Below are positions 45,471-53,540 of a stretch of 64,000 nt of DNA, piece after piece. Each line of letters starts with the position of its first letter. The stretch's first letter is position 1. The DNA is from Terribacillus sp. DMT04 (GTDB lineage: Bacteria; Bacillota; Bacilli; Bacillales; Amphibacillaceae), in contig NZ_CP077639.1 in NCBI RefSeq assembly GCF_019056395.1, positions 1,676,001 through 1,740,000 of the forward strand, read 5' to 3'. The translations under genes and the position numbers were made by a program. Under the pieces are notes generated by a model. That model had not been told where the DNA came from. It ran no database searches and worked only from the letters and a program-made list of their open reading frames with translations.

Positions 45471-46982
45471 TTAATCTGCTTTTTTCAAATCCTTCACTGC
45501 CGGGCCTTCAATTACTTCTCCGCTTGCTCGGAAACGAGAGCCGTGACACGGACAATCCCAAGTTGTTTCGGCGTCGTTCCAATGTACTTCACAACCCATA
45601 TGGGTGCATGTGGTATCTACCTTATGAAGTGTACCGTCATTATCTTTATATACTCCAATAAGTTTCCCTTTATTGCGTATCTTCCCGGCTTCTCCTGGTT
45701 CTAACTCGTCTATGGATTTGGTTGTTTTTTCAAGCTTTCCGGATACGAGCTCCTTACTTACTTCAACCAAGTTCTTCGCTAATGTACTAATACCTTTTGC
45801 GCCATCATTACGTGCTGGATCATAAATATTCTGATGCAAGCTCTCCCCAGATTCAATCAATGATGCAATTTCTTTCGCTGCTGTTATGCCTCCTGACATT
45901 CCCCATTTTCGGAATGCAGTAGCTACATAAATATTTTTCGTTTGTTCTGTTATTCTGCCTATATAAAACAAACTGTCCAAACTGATAAAGTCCTCTGATG
46001 ACCAGTTATATTCAAATTCTTTCATATCAAATTCGGAACGTCCCCAATTTCGGAGGTTGCTGTAATGCTCTTTCATTTGTTTTCCTTTACCAGGTCGATG
46101 TCCTTCTCCGCCAATCAGCCACAATGTCTCTCCATTCTTATCCTTGGCGCTGCGGACGGATCGGGAGGGACTGTCGATGGAAATATACATGCCTCCTGGA
46201 TAAGCAAGCGGACTTTTACCTGATACAATATAAGAGCGAGCCATATCAAGACGAGCAAAGTAAGCTCCTTTGAAATCATAAAACGGAAAATGCGTAGCAA
46301 TAACAACATGGTCAGCTGTCACGCTGCCGCCATCTTTCAGCTTTACGGTTGTCTTGCCGACTTCGTTAATTGTCTCTGCACGTGTATCTTCATAAATAGT
46401 GCCGCCATTTGCGGTAATATACTTGGTCATTGCTTGTAAGAACAATAATGGATGAAATTGTGCTTGCTGATCCATACGCACTGCTTTTTTCGCGGATACT
46501 GGTAAGGGAATATCATCTAACAAAGCCCCTGGGATGCCAAGCTTCTCATAAGCAGACCATTCTTTTTCAATCTGAGAAATCTGCTTTTCCTCATCCGTGA
46601 ATACGTAAGCTGGCTCCATATTGAATTGAAAATCAGCTTGCAGTTCTTTTTCTGTTTCCTTTACAAATTCAATGGTTTCCATAGCAGCTTGATAGTGAAT
46701 TTTCGCCGTTTCTTCACCAAATTTACTTATTAGCTGGTCATAAATAAGCTCATGCTGTGCGGAGAGTTTCGCAGTTGTATAACCTGTAGTTCCATGTCCA
46801 AGTTTTAATGCTTCAATTAGGGTCACTTTATAGCCTTTTTTAGTAAGCAAGTACGCAGAAGTAATACCGGCTATACCACCGCCTACTACACATACCTCGG
46901 CGTTAATATCCGCTTGCAGTTTTTCAAATTGCGGAAATTCGCTCGTCTCGATCCAATAAGATTCATGTTTTCCACTAGACAT
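45471..46982 (-). CDS. FAD-dependent oxidoreductase with C-terminal Rieske domain, second paralogue
   Basis: 503 residues with the same layout as the neighbour at 43.5-45.1 kb (roughly half of positions agree by eye). The FAD motif is CVVGGGIAGITSAYLL; the Rieske ligands are CTHMGC and CPCHGSRF. The ATG at 46982 is after AAAGGAGTGGTGAAC; the frame from 46991 includes that site. It lies downstream of a ferredoxin gene and its terminator, so it is separately transcribed. Confidence 0.9.
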   Translation of the reverse strand: MSSGKHESYWIETSEFPQFEKLQADINAEVCVVGGGIAGITSAYLLTKKGYKVTLIEALKLGHGTTGYTTAKLSAQHELIYDQLISKFGEETAKIHYQAAMETIEFVKETEKELQADFQFNMEPAYVFTDEEKQISQIEKEWSAYEKLGIPGALLDDIPLPVSAKKAVRMDQQAQFHPLLFLQAMTKYITANGGTIYEDTRAETINEVGKTTVKLKDGGSVTADHVVIATHFPFYDFKGAYFARLDMARSYIVSGKSPLAYPGGMYISIDSPSRSVRSAKDKNGETLWLIGGEGHRPGKGKQMKEHYSNLRNWGRSEFDMKEFEYNWSSEDFISLDSLFYIGRITEQTKNIYVATAFRKWGMSGGITAAKEIASLIESGESLHQNIYDPARNDGAKGISTLAKNLVEVSKELVSGKLEKTTKSIDELEPGEAGKIRNKGKLIGVYKDNDGTLHKVDTTCTHMGCEVHWNDAETTWDCPCHGSRFRASGEVIEGPAVKDLKKAD

Positions 46983-47007
46983 GTTCACCACTCCTTTTGT
47001 TTCTCTC

Positions 47008-47033
47008 TTAACCTAATTACAGGAAGAGTAAAC
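47008..47033 (-). promoter_or_regulatory. Possible sigma-B promoter of the second FAD/Rieske gene
   Basis: On the minus strand GTTTAC (47028-47033) and GGTTAA (47008-47013) with 14-base spacing resemble the sigma-B pattern, one base off at minus-10. Confidence 0.35.
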
Positions 47034-47063
47034 AAAAAAATCCACTGCCAACTGGCAGTGGAT
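47033..47063 (-). terminator. Terminator of the ferredoxin gene
   Basis: A perfect 10- to 11-base-pair stem (47040-47050 with 47053-47063) followed on the minus strand by TTTTTTTGTTT. Confidence 0.92.
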
Positions 47064-47067
47064 CGTC

Positions 47068-47307
47068 TTAATTCTCTTGGAAAAACTTACGGTTGATTTC
47101 AATGTACTTGCTTTCTTCCGCAGGTACTTCATCTTCCATGAAGATTGCTTCAACCGGGCATACCGCTTCACATGCACCACAGTCGATGCAGATGTCAGGA
47201 TCGATATAGAACATATCTTTACCTTCCGCGATACAGTCAACCGGGCAAACTTCCATACATTCGCCGGCTTTTTCCGCTTCACACGGGGAAGTGATGACAA
47301 AAGCCAT
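47068..47307 (-). CDS. fdxA: Bacterial-type ferredoxin (7Fe/8Fe)
   Basis: 79-residue electron carrier. The first half has Cys spacing C-x7-C-x3-CP, typical of seven-iron FdxA proteins. The second half has CIDCGACEAVCP, a standard 4Fe-4S motif. The start MAFVITSPC matches Bacillus ferredoxins. The ATG at 47307 follows AGAGGAGGC; the longer frame to 47394 is rejected. Confidence 0.93.
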   Translation of the reverse strand: MAFVITSPCEAEKAGECMEVCPVDCIAEGKDMFYIDPDICIDCGACEAVCPVEAIFMEDEVPAEESKYIEINRKFFQEN

Positions 47308-47474
47308 ATATATAGCCTCCTCTACTACTATAAATAAACCAGCCAAAAAGGCTCGGTTCCTTACCAAGGTATATTGCTTATTCGCAAAATACAATTGAGC
47401 TTTATGTATTTATACCCTATCGTTTCAAATTATAACAACAATATTCGATAATAACAACGCTCGTACTCAACAAT

Positions 47475-47502
47475 TTGACAGCTTGGTTCATCACCATAAT
47501 TT
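47475..47502 (+). promoter_or_regulatory. Probable promoter of the M14 peptidase gene
   Basis: TTGACA at 47475-47480 with a weak minus-10 TAATTT 16 bases later. Confidence 0.4.
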
Positions 47503-47543
47503 TATCTCTTAAGACATACACTGTACCAAAGGAGGCGAACTAG

Positions 47544-48734
47544 ATGGAAATAACACTGCAGCACGGGTGCCAGCTCAGCACAGTTGCCACAATGTTTCAC
47601 CTGCCAACATATGTGCTTTTTGCGGCAAATCCCTTTCTCTCCACGCATGTACCGGCTTTGCAGGCGATTCAGGTGCCCGGCTATCGCGGAGAAAGAATTG
47701 TATTGGAAAACGACTTTTCCGCTGAAGCATTCGCGGCAGCCTTTAAGATGCCAATTCGTAAAGTAAATTTGTTATATGGTCAATCGCAATTTGCTGCAGG
47801 GGAAGAACTTGTCTTGCCTCGCAGCGTCACCAAGCCGCAAACAACCTTCCATTACGCTTATGACTATGCGACCCTCCTTCAGGACATTCAGGAATTGCAG
47901 CAGCTGTTTCCGATATTTCATATGCATACCATATATAAAAGCGTGCTAGGCAAACCAGTAACAGAACTCCAAATTGGCAAAGGGAAAAGAAAGATTCATA
48001 TAAATGCGAGCTTTCATGGAAATGAATGGATTACTACAAATGCACTCATGCGATTTGTGAATATGTACTTAGTTGCAATTACACATGACCAGAAGCTATT
48101 TGGACATCCGGCAAGCAAAATATTCCGAGATGTAACGCTTTCGGTCGTACCGATGGTAAATCCCGATGGCGTGGACTTGGTTATACATGGCAGCAAGGCA
48201 GCGCAGGAATATGAAGAACTTGTTTGCTTTTTGAATGAAGGGAATACAGATTTTCACGGGTGGAAAGCAAATATAGCAGGTGTAGACCTAAACAAGCAAT
48301 ACCCTGCTAAATGGGAGTATGAGCAGGAACGCAAGCCAAAATTACCTGGACCGCGGGACTTTCCCGGACGTACGCCGTTAACGGAAAACGAATCTATTGG
48401 CATGTATCAATTAGTGGAATCTCGTAATTTCGACTTACTTGCAGCGCTGCATACACAGGGAGAAGAGATTTATTGGAGTTTTGAGGAGAAAGAGCCGTCT
48501 ATTTCCGAACATACAGCAAAGAAAATGGAATATGCGAGCGGTTATCATGCTGTAAAAACATTGGACAATTATGCAGGGTTTAAAGACTGGTTTATCTCTG
48601 CCTACCGGCGTCCAGGCTTTACAATTGAATTGGGCAAAGGAACGAATCCTCTGCCCATCGATCAAATACAAACTATTTATCATAAGCTTAGCAGCATATT
48701 AATGGTTCTGTTAACCGAAACAGAACATAACTAA
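47544..48734 (+). CDS. M14-family zinc peptidase (gamma-D-glutamyl-diamino acid endopeptidase I-like)
   Basis: 396 residues. The N-terminal roughly 90 residues look like two degenerate LysM modules. The rest is an M14 carboxypeptidase domain with zinc ligands in SFHGNEW and ALHTQGEEIYW and the catalytic Glu in FTIELGKGTNPLP. The family cleaves D-Glu-diaminopimelate links in peptidoglycan fragments or spore-related muropeptides. No signal peptide, as in endopeptidase I. The ATG has AAAGGAGGCGAACTAG upstream. It converges on the next gene with a four-base overlap. Confidence 0.88.
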   Translation: MEITLQHGCQLSTVATMFHLPTYVLFAANPFLSTHVPALQAIQVPGYRGERIVLENDFSAEAFAAAFKMPIRKVNLLYGQSQFAAGEELVLPRSVTKPQTTFHYAYDYATLLQDIQELQQLFPIFHMHTIYKSVLGKPVTELQIGKGKRKIHINASFHGNEWITTNALMRFVNMYLVAITHDQKLFGHPASKIFRDVTLSVVPMVNPDGVDLVIHGSKAAQEYEELVCFLNEGNTDFHGWKANIAGVDLNKQYPAKWEYEQERKPKLPGPRDFPGRTPLTENESIGMYQLVESRNFDLLAALHTQGEEIYWSFEEKEPSISEHTAKKMEYASGYHAVKTLDNYAGFKDWFISAYRRPGFTIELGKGTNPLPIDQIQTIYHKLSSILMVLLTETEHN

Positions 48735-49282
48735 ACGTTCCAGATTCGCTCCACCATATAGCTGCCTCCGCCGCGCTGCACAAGAAAAACATCTGGATTG
48801 GAGAATCCTTTCCAATGTGAAAAACCAATATCAGTTTGGAACTCTTTTAATAATATCGCTAAGAGATTCCCATGCGTTACTAACACAACATTCTCTACCT
48901 GCTCCTCTGATTCGAGTTCATCAAGCAACGCACGTACTCGAAGTTTCGCATCATTGAATGACTCGCCGCCAGGCAGACGCATATCAAAATCTGTAAATGA
49001 TTCTTCCAGTACTTCCAGCCAATCATCAACAGGCTCTTCACTTAAAATGCGTTCCTGCAACCTTCTATCCAGCTCAATAGGAATATCCGCAGCATCAGCG
49101 AAAGGCTTAATTGTCTCAACGGCCCGGAAGAAGGGACTGGAGAGGATCCGCTGAACTGGATAGTCCAGACGTTTCAAAAAGGCTGCTAACGAACGGGCTT
49201 CATTGATTCCTTCATAGGTGAGCGGTGAATCCTTATGCTGACCTTCCGCATTACAGTGACGAACAAGAATGATCCTTTTCAC
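48731..49282 (-). CDS. Histidine phosphatase family protein
   Basis: 183 residues of the phosphoglycerate-mutase-like fold. The catalytic motif is VRHCNAEGQ (RHG-type with Cys after His), with the second His in VTHGNLLAIL. The physiological substrate is unknown. The start is probably the GTG at 49282, nine bases after AAGGAG. The ATG at 49291 abuts the ribosome site. Confidence 0.87.
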   Translation of the reverse strand: MKRIILVRHCNAEGQHKDSPLTYEGINEARSLAAFLKRLDYPVQRILSSPFFRAVETIKPFADAADIPIELDRRLQERILSEEPVDDWLEVLEESFTDFDMRLPGGESFNDAKLRVRALLDELESEEQVENVVLVTHGNLLAILLKEFQTDIGFSHWKGFSNPDVFLVQRGGGSYMVERIWNV

Positions 49283-49367
49283 AAGCCCCATCTCCTTCTT
49301 AATATCCTTAGCCTTATTATCGGTTAAGCGCTAGACAATTACAAGTACAGGAAAAAACAAGCCTACA

Positions 49368-49400
49368 AAAAAGGCTAACCTCTACTAGGTTAGCCTTTTT
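49368..49400. terminator. Bidirectional terminator
   Basis: A stem AAAAAGGCTAACCT/AGGTTAGCCTTTTT (49368-49381 with 49387-49400), downstream of DUF6501 on the minus strand. Confidence 0.93.
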
Positions 49401-49412
49401 ACTGTAAAATTA

Positions 49413-49616
49413 TTACACTTCTTTAAAATAATCTTTGCGAAATGCACCTATACGATTTGTATTATCAATGATAAAGATGAATTCCTCTGTCTCATTTTTT
49501 ACGTCGTAAATCTTACCGGGTGTAAGCGTTGTGTTTACAACATATTTTTTCGCGTCTGTGTGAACACATTCCACTTGTTTAATCGTTTCGTTATCTTGCC
49601 AATGTTTGTGTATCAT
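49413..49616 (-). CDS. DUF6501 family protein
   Basis: 67-residue beta-rich small protein (VECVHTDAKKYVVNTTLTPG, then KIYDVKNETEEFIFIIDNTN) matching the Bacillaceae family DUF6501, of unknown function. The ATG overlaps the upstream AbrB-family stop as TAATG and is preceded by AAGGAAGAG, indicating coupled translation. Confidence 0.85.
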   Translation of the reverse strand: MIHKHWQDNETIKQVECVHTDAKKYVVNTTLTPGKIYDVKNETEEFIFIIDNTNRIGAFRKDYFKEV

Positions 49617-50686
49617 TATAACTCTTCCTTTCGATGGTGTTTCTCAAGTCTAGGCAGCGTCCACTGCAGCAGCAGCGGCAAAACAAGCACGACCAACAAT
49701 AGCCGTATCGTCTGCAGCGAACTGACAATAGACGGATCGCCGCCGGTCGTCTGAGCGGTAAGCGCCATTTCCACTAATCCGCCTGGCGCCATACTAAGAA
49801 TAGATGTCGCCATATTCAGTGAGGTGGTCAAGCTGAACAGATAACCAAGGCCAAACGAGAGCAGAATTAACAGCAAAGACAGCCCTGTATAATACAAACA
49901 AAGTCTGCCAGCTTTTTTTAAATCCCGTATAGAAATAGAATGACCTAAATATACGCCAATTGTCAACTGTGCCAGAACAAAAAATAAATGCGGAAACTGA
50001 TAAAGCTGCATGCCGCTTACTTGGAGAACTGCGGTAAGCAGCATTGGCACAATGACTAAGGATGACGGAATGAATTTGCCTGTAAGCCGGGCAAGTATGT
50101 ACATGAGAACATAAAGTACAATTGTCCACCAAGCACCTTGCTCTGTTTGCGGAAGCTGTATCGCTGATTGAACAGTGCTGTCCAGAAAGAAATGCGTTGC
50201 GGCAAACGGGATAATAAACAAAATGCTGACCAGCCGGATCGTTTGGAAGATGGTAACCAGGCCAGTATTGGCTTTCATTGATTCACTTAATGCAGTAACA
50301 GCAGAAAGACCCCCAGGTATACTGCCGAGCATGCTTGTTTTCATATCTACTTTCACCCATTTGCTGACCAGATAAGCATTCACCATACAAATGCCAATCA
50401 GAAGCAAAGTCAGCAATGTGTAATTTAATAAATACGGCTGCACATTATGAAACGTGTGCACCGTAAACGTATTACCTATTTGAATTCCAAGCAGCCAATA
50501 ACTTCCCTTACGCAGCTGCTGGGATGCTGCTGTTTTTGTATTCCAAATGATTTTAGATAACAGCAGCGCGGTTACAGGTCCAAGAATCCACGGAAGCGGC
50601 AAATGCAGCGCAAGAAAGAGGCCGCCTCCGATAAGAGCAATTGCATAAGACTGTAAAATAGGTCGCATGTGACCAGTACTGCTCAC
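49616..50686 (-). CDS. AbrB-family membrane protein (ammonia monooxygenase-like)
   Basis: 356 residues with about ten hydrophobic helices in two similar halves (LGSIPGGLSAVTALSES and LSMAPGGLVEMALTAQ), the signature of the AbrB duplication family. It is unrelated to the DNA-binding AbrB despite the name. The role is unproven; transport has been suggested. The GTG start lies about 11 bases after GAAAGG in the end of terC; the gap to terC is five bases, so they form one transcript. Confidence 0.85.
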   Translation of the reverse strand: MSSTGHMRPILQSYAIALIGGGLFLALHLPLPWILGPVTALLLSKIIWNTKTAASQQLRKGSYWLLGIQIGNTFTVHTFHNVQPYLLNYTLLTLLLIGICMVNAYLVSKWVKVDMKTSMLGSIPGGLSAVTALSESMKANTGLVTIFQTIRLVSILFIIPFAATHFFLDSTVQSAIQLPQTEQGAWWTIVLYVLMYILARLTGKFIPSSLVIVPMLLTAVLQVSGMQLYQFPHLFFVLAQLTIGVYLGHSISIRDLKKAGRLCLYYTGLSLLLILLSFGLGYLFSLTTSLNMATSILSMAPGGLVEMALTAQTTGGDPSIVSSLQTIRLLLVVLVLPLLLQWTLPRLEKHHRKEEL

Positions 50687-50691
50687 TCAGA

Positions 50692-51450
50692 TCATGACCT
50701 TTCGCTTTTCGGTTTGTAGAACCAGCCGCTAACTGCGATAATTGCCATCACGATCCAGAACGTTGCGTTCCATCCTGTTGAATCAGGGAAATGCTCTGGA
50801 ATGAGCTTAAGCGCTGGATGTGCAAGCGTATGAACAGCCAATTTAATCGCGACCCAACCGATGATTAAATACGCTGCGGCCTCTAGTCCTGGACGCTTGT
50901 CCAAGATTTTCACGATATAAGAAGCAGCAATTCGGATCAAGATCAATCCAATCATACCTCCGGCAAGTACAACGAGGAACTGACCGCCATCCATTCCGCC
51001 GATATGCGGAAGCGGGGTAGCCGATAAAGATGCAGCAAGTGCAACGGCCGTTAAGATGGAGTCTACAGCAAACGCGATATCTGCTAGTTCCACTTTCAAA
51101 ACGGTCATCCAGAAACCGGAGCTCTTTTTACTGAACGGGCTTTCAGCATCCTCTTCCCCGCCATTCTTTTTCAATTTAACAAGGTTCGATATTGATATAT
51201 ATAGTAGATAAAGAGCGCCTAATGCTTGAATCTGCCAGATGTTCACCAGGTAGCTGACAAAGAACAAGGAAGCGAATCGGAAAATGAATGCCCCGCCTAA
51301 ACCGTACAATAAAGCCCTTTTCTGTTTTTCCTCTGGTAAGTGTTTTACGATAAGCGCCATCACAAGCGCGTTGTCGGCTGCAAGTAATCCTTCCAATCCA
51401 ATCAAGACTAGTAAGATCCAGCCATATTCAAGCCATAACGAAGAATCCAT
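50692..51450 (-). CDS. TerC-family membrane protein
   Basis: 252 residues with seven hydrophobic helices. Charged, metal-binding-type motifs lie within helices (LLAADNALVMAL and ELADIAFAVDSILTAV), the TerC hallmark. Bacillus relatives export manganese or support metal loading of secreted enzymes. The ATG at 51450 follows AAGGAGCATAAAACA; the frame from 51510 is rejected. The upstream 100 bases are too short for a yybP-ykoY riboswitch and contain a hairpin instead. Confidence 0.9.
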   Translation of the reverse strand: MDSSLWLEYGWILLVLIGLEGLLAADNALVMALIVKHLPEEKQKRALLYGLGGAFIFRFASLFFVSYLVNIWQIQALGALYLLYISISNLVKLKKNGGEEDAESPFSKKSSGFWMTVLKVELADIAFAVDSILTAVALAASLSATPLPHIGGMDGGQFLVVLAGGMIGLILIRIAASYIVKILDKRPGLEAAAYLIIGWVAIKLAVHTLAHPALKLIPEHFPDSTGWNATFWIVMAIIAVSGWFYKPKSERS

Positions 51451-51477
51451 TGTTTTATGCTCCTTGTCCAAAACAAT

Positions 51478-51508
51478 GCTCTTGTTCCTTAAACAAGCGA
51501 ACAAGAGC
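51478..51508 (-). terminator. Hairpin between msrAB and terC
   Basis: A perfect ten-base stem (51478-51487 with 51499-51508) followed on the minus strand by ATTGTTTTGG. It probably terminates or reduces read-through from msrAB into terC. Confidence 0.6.
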
Positions 51509-51548
51509 AAAGCCAGTTGCTATAATTATTTAAATCTAAATCTAAATC

Positions 51549-52502
51549 TTACTTAAAGAGATATAAATATTCTCCATATCCTTCTTTTTCCATATCACGC
51601 ACTGGAATAAACTTCATTGCAGCAGAGTTCATGCAGTAACGCAAACCGCCAGTTGCTTGCGGTCCGTCTTCGAAAACATGTCCAAGATGCGAATCACTTT
51701 CTGCTGACCGGACCTCTGTTCTTACCATACCATGTGTAAGATCCATGTTTTCCTTCACTTCATACGAATCGATTGGCTTCGTAAAGCTTGGCCATCCGCA
51801 CCCAGCATCATATTGATCCTTTGAGGAGAATAACGCCTTACCAGAAACAACATCCACATAAATGCCTTCATTCGTATTGTTCCAATATTCATTTTCGAAA
51901 GGTCTTTCCGTCCCATTCTCTTGGGTTACGTGATACTGAATTGGTGTGAGGATTTCTTTTAATTTTGCTTTATCTTTTTTCGGACCCCAATACTGCTTGA
52001 TAAAGTCCTCACGACCTGACCCACGCTTGTACATTTTGTAGTGAAACTTGTTTTTCTTGTAATAATCTTGATGTTTCTCCTCAGCAGGATAAAACGGCTT
52101 GGCAGGCAGGATCGGCGTCACGATATCTTTTTGGAACCGTCCGCTCTCCTGCAGCTTCGCTTTGGATGCTTCTGCCACTTGCCGCTGCTGTTCATCATGG
52201 TAAAAGATTGCTGTCTCATAAGATTGGCCGCGGTCATGAAATTGTCCGCCTGCATCTGTAGGATCGATCTGCTGCCAAAATGTCTCTACCAGTTTTTCAT
52301 AAGGAAAAACATCTGAATCAAACGTAATTTGGACAGCCTCGACGTGTCCGGTCGTATTCGAGCAAACTTCTTCGTATGTGGGATTCGGTTTGTCGCCGCC
52401 TGTATATCCGGAGACTACAGCCTCAATACCAGGACGTTCTGTGAATGGTTCTACCATGCACCAGAAACAGCCTCCTGCAAAGGTTGCGTGTTGTAATGCC
52501 AC
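51549..52502 (-). CDS. msrAB: Bifunctional methionine sulfoxide reductase MsrA-MsrB
   Basis: 317-residue fusion that repairs both sulfoxide stereoisomers. The MsrA domain (about 1-165) has the nucleophile Cys12 in GGCFWC. The MsrB domain (about 180-315) has [10 protein letters not shown] and its catalytic Cys in [11 protein letters not shown]. The GTG start follows AAAGGAGGGATTTTTA; the frame from 52523 lies across that site. Most Bacillus species have separate msrA and msrB, while fusions occur in several Firmicutes. Confidence 0.95.
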   Translation of the reverse strand: MALQHATFAGGCFWCMVEPFTERPGIEAVVSGYTGGDKPNPTYEEVCSNTTGHVEAVQITFDSDVFPYEKLVETFWQQIDPTDAGGQFHDRGQSYETAIFYHDEQQRQVAEASKAKLQESGRFQKDIVTPILPAKPFYPAEEKHQDYYKKNKFHYKMYKRGSGREDFIKQYWGPKKDKAKLKEILTPIQYHVTQENGTERPFENEYWNNTNEGIYVDVVSGKALFSSKDQYDAGCGWPSFTKPIDSYEVKENMDLTHGMVRTEVRSAESDSHLGHVFEDGPQATGGLRYCMNSAAMKFIPVRDMEKEGYGEYLYLFK

Positions 52503-52569
52503 TAAAAATCCCTCCTTTATCATATGCTCTATATTTTCCTCTTTTGGAGAAAAAAATCAAGTACCACGC

Positions 52570-53112
52570 TTATATATACAATTTCGGAAGGGAAGCGCCG
52601 GTACTTTTTTTCGTTTCTTTCTTTACAGAGGCTGTATTGGTATCCAGTTCTGATTCCTTTTTATCGGTGAGCGAACTCGGAGACATACTTTCTTCCGTTT
52701 TACCCTCTGCTGCTTTTTCCGCTGCCTTTTCTTCCTCTTCGTCAAAGTCGATATCTTTTAACGCCTTCATCATCTTCAGCATCGAGGGCAGATTCTTCAC
52801 CATTGGTCCATATTCTTGAACCATAGGCATAAAAGATTCGGCTGCTTTAAGAGCGCTTTGCGTATGATTTACCATGTCAAGTAACGATATACCGCTTGAA
52901 GTACTGGTGCTTGCCGGCAGGGCGGCTCTTGCTGCTGTCTGCGTCTTAGCACCTCCTCCGCGATTTAAAACCTTCTGCAAAAGACCAGCTACACCGCCAT
53001 TCGTGCGCGGCGCCTGCTGTACAGCTATTTGTCTGGAAGGAAACGGATTCCGGCGCACAGGGGTAAAACCCTGCCCGCTGCGGACTGGAGGGCCGAATGG
53101 ATTTCTTGCCAT
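52570..53112 (-). CDS. yqfQ: VrrA/YqfQ family protein
   Basis: 180 residues. A Pro/Arg/Gln-rich N-terminus (ARNPFGPPVRSGQGF) is followed by a helical middle (VQEYGPMVKNLPSMLKMMKA), an acidic low-complexity stretch, and the typical end GASLPKLYI. YqfQ is associated with the spore in B. subtilis; its exact role is unknown. The ATG follows AGAGGTATAAC. Confidence 0.88.
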   Translation of the reverse strand: MARNPFGPPVRSGQGFTPVRRNPFPSRQIAVQQAPRTNGGVAGLLQKVLNRGGGAKTQTAARAALPASTSTSSGISLLDMVNHTQSALKAAESFMPMVQEYGPMVKNLPSMLKMMKALKDIDFDEEEEKAAEKAAEGKTEESMSPSSLTDKKESELDTNTASVKKETKKSTGASLPKLYI

Positions 53113-53279
53113 GTTATACCTCTTCTCGCGTCAATATTTATACCAGTGTACGCTAGAAAGAAGTATTCTGTTCCAGTCTATTCAGCAGAAAGGCAAGATA
53201 TTTCCCTTTCGATGAACTATTTCCCGGGCAAGCGCAGTATTCCCCAATGTAAAATCTTAAAACATAGTAGAAAATGTCA

Positions 53280-53528
53280 TCAATTGACGCTTGATAACGA
53301 AATTAGCTGATACGTACAAAAAGTTTGCTGCTCTTTTAGCGTTAATTCGACAATGATAGCTGTACCGATCTCATCTGTCTCTTTCGTACGGGTAATTTCG
53401 ATTGGCTGGTGCAGCGGAAATAGATGATAACCTTGCAGCTGAAGCTGAAATATATTTTCTTTACTGTCAATGCGTTTTTCTTTGCCTTCTGTACGCAGAA
53501 TGGTTTCAAAATTGATAGGTGTTCCCAT
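53280..53528 (-). CDS. DUF2584 family protein
   Basis: 82-residue beta-rich protein ending YQLISLSSVN, matching the Bacillaceae family DUF2584 (start MG.P..F). Function unknown. The ATG follows AAGGAGGAGACACG, 12 bases after sbcC, so it is the third gene of the sbcD-sbcC transcript. Confidence 0.85.
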   Translation of the reverse strand: MGTPINFETILRTEGKEKRIDSKENIFQLQLQGYHLFPLHQPIEITRTKETDEIGTAIIVELTLKEQQTFCTYQLISLSSVN

Positions 53529-53540
53529 CGTGTCTCCTCC

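Noticed and set aside
51451-51548. yybP-ykoY manganese riboswitch upstream of terC
   Set aside because: Too short and lacking the conserved loops; a simple hairpin is seen instead.
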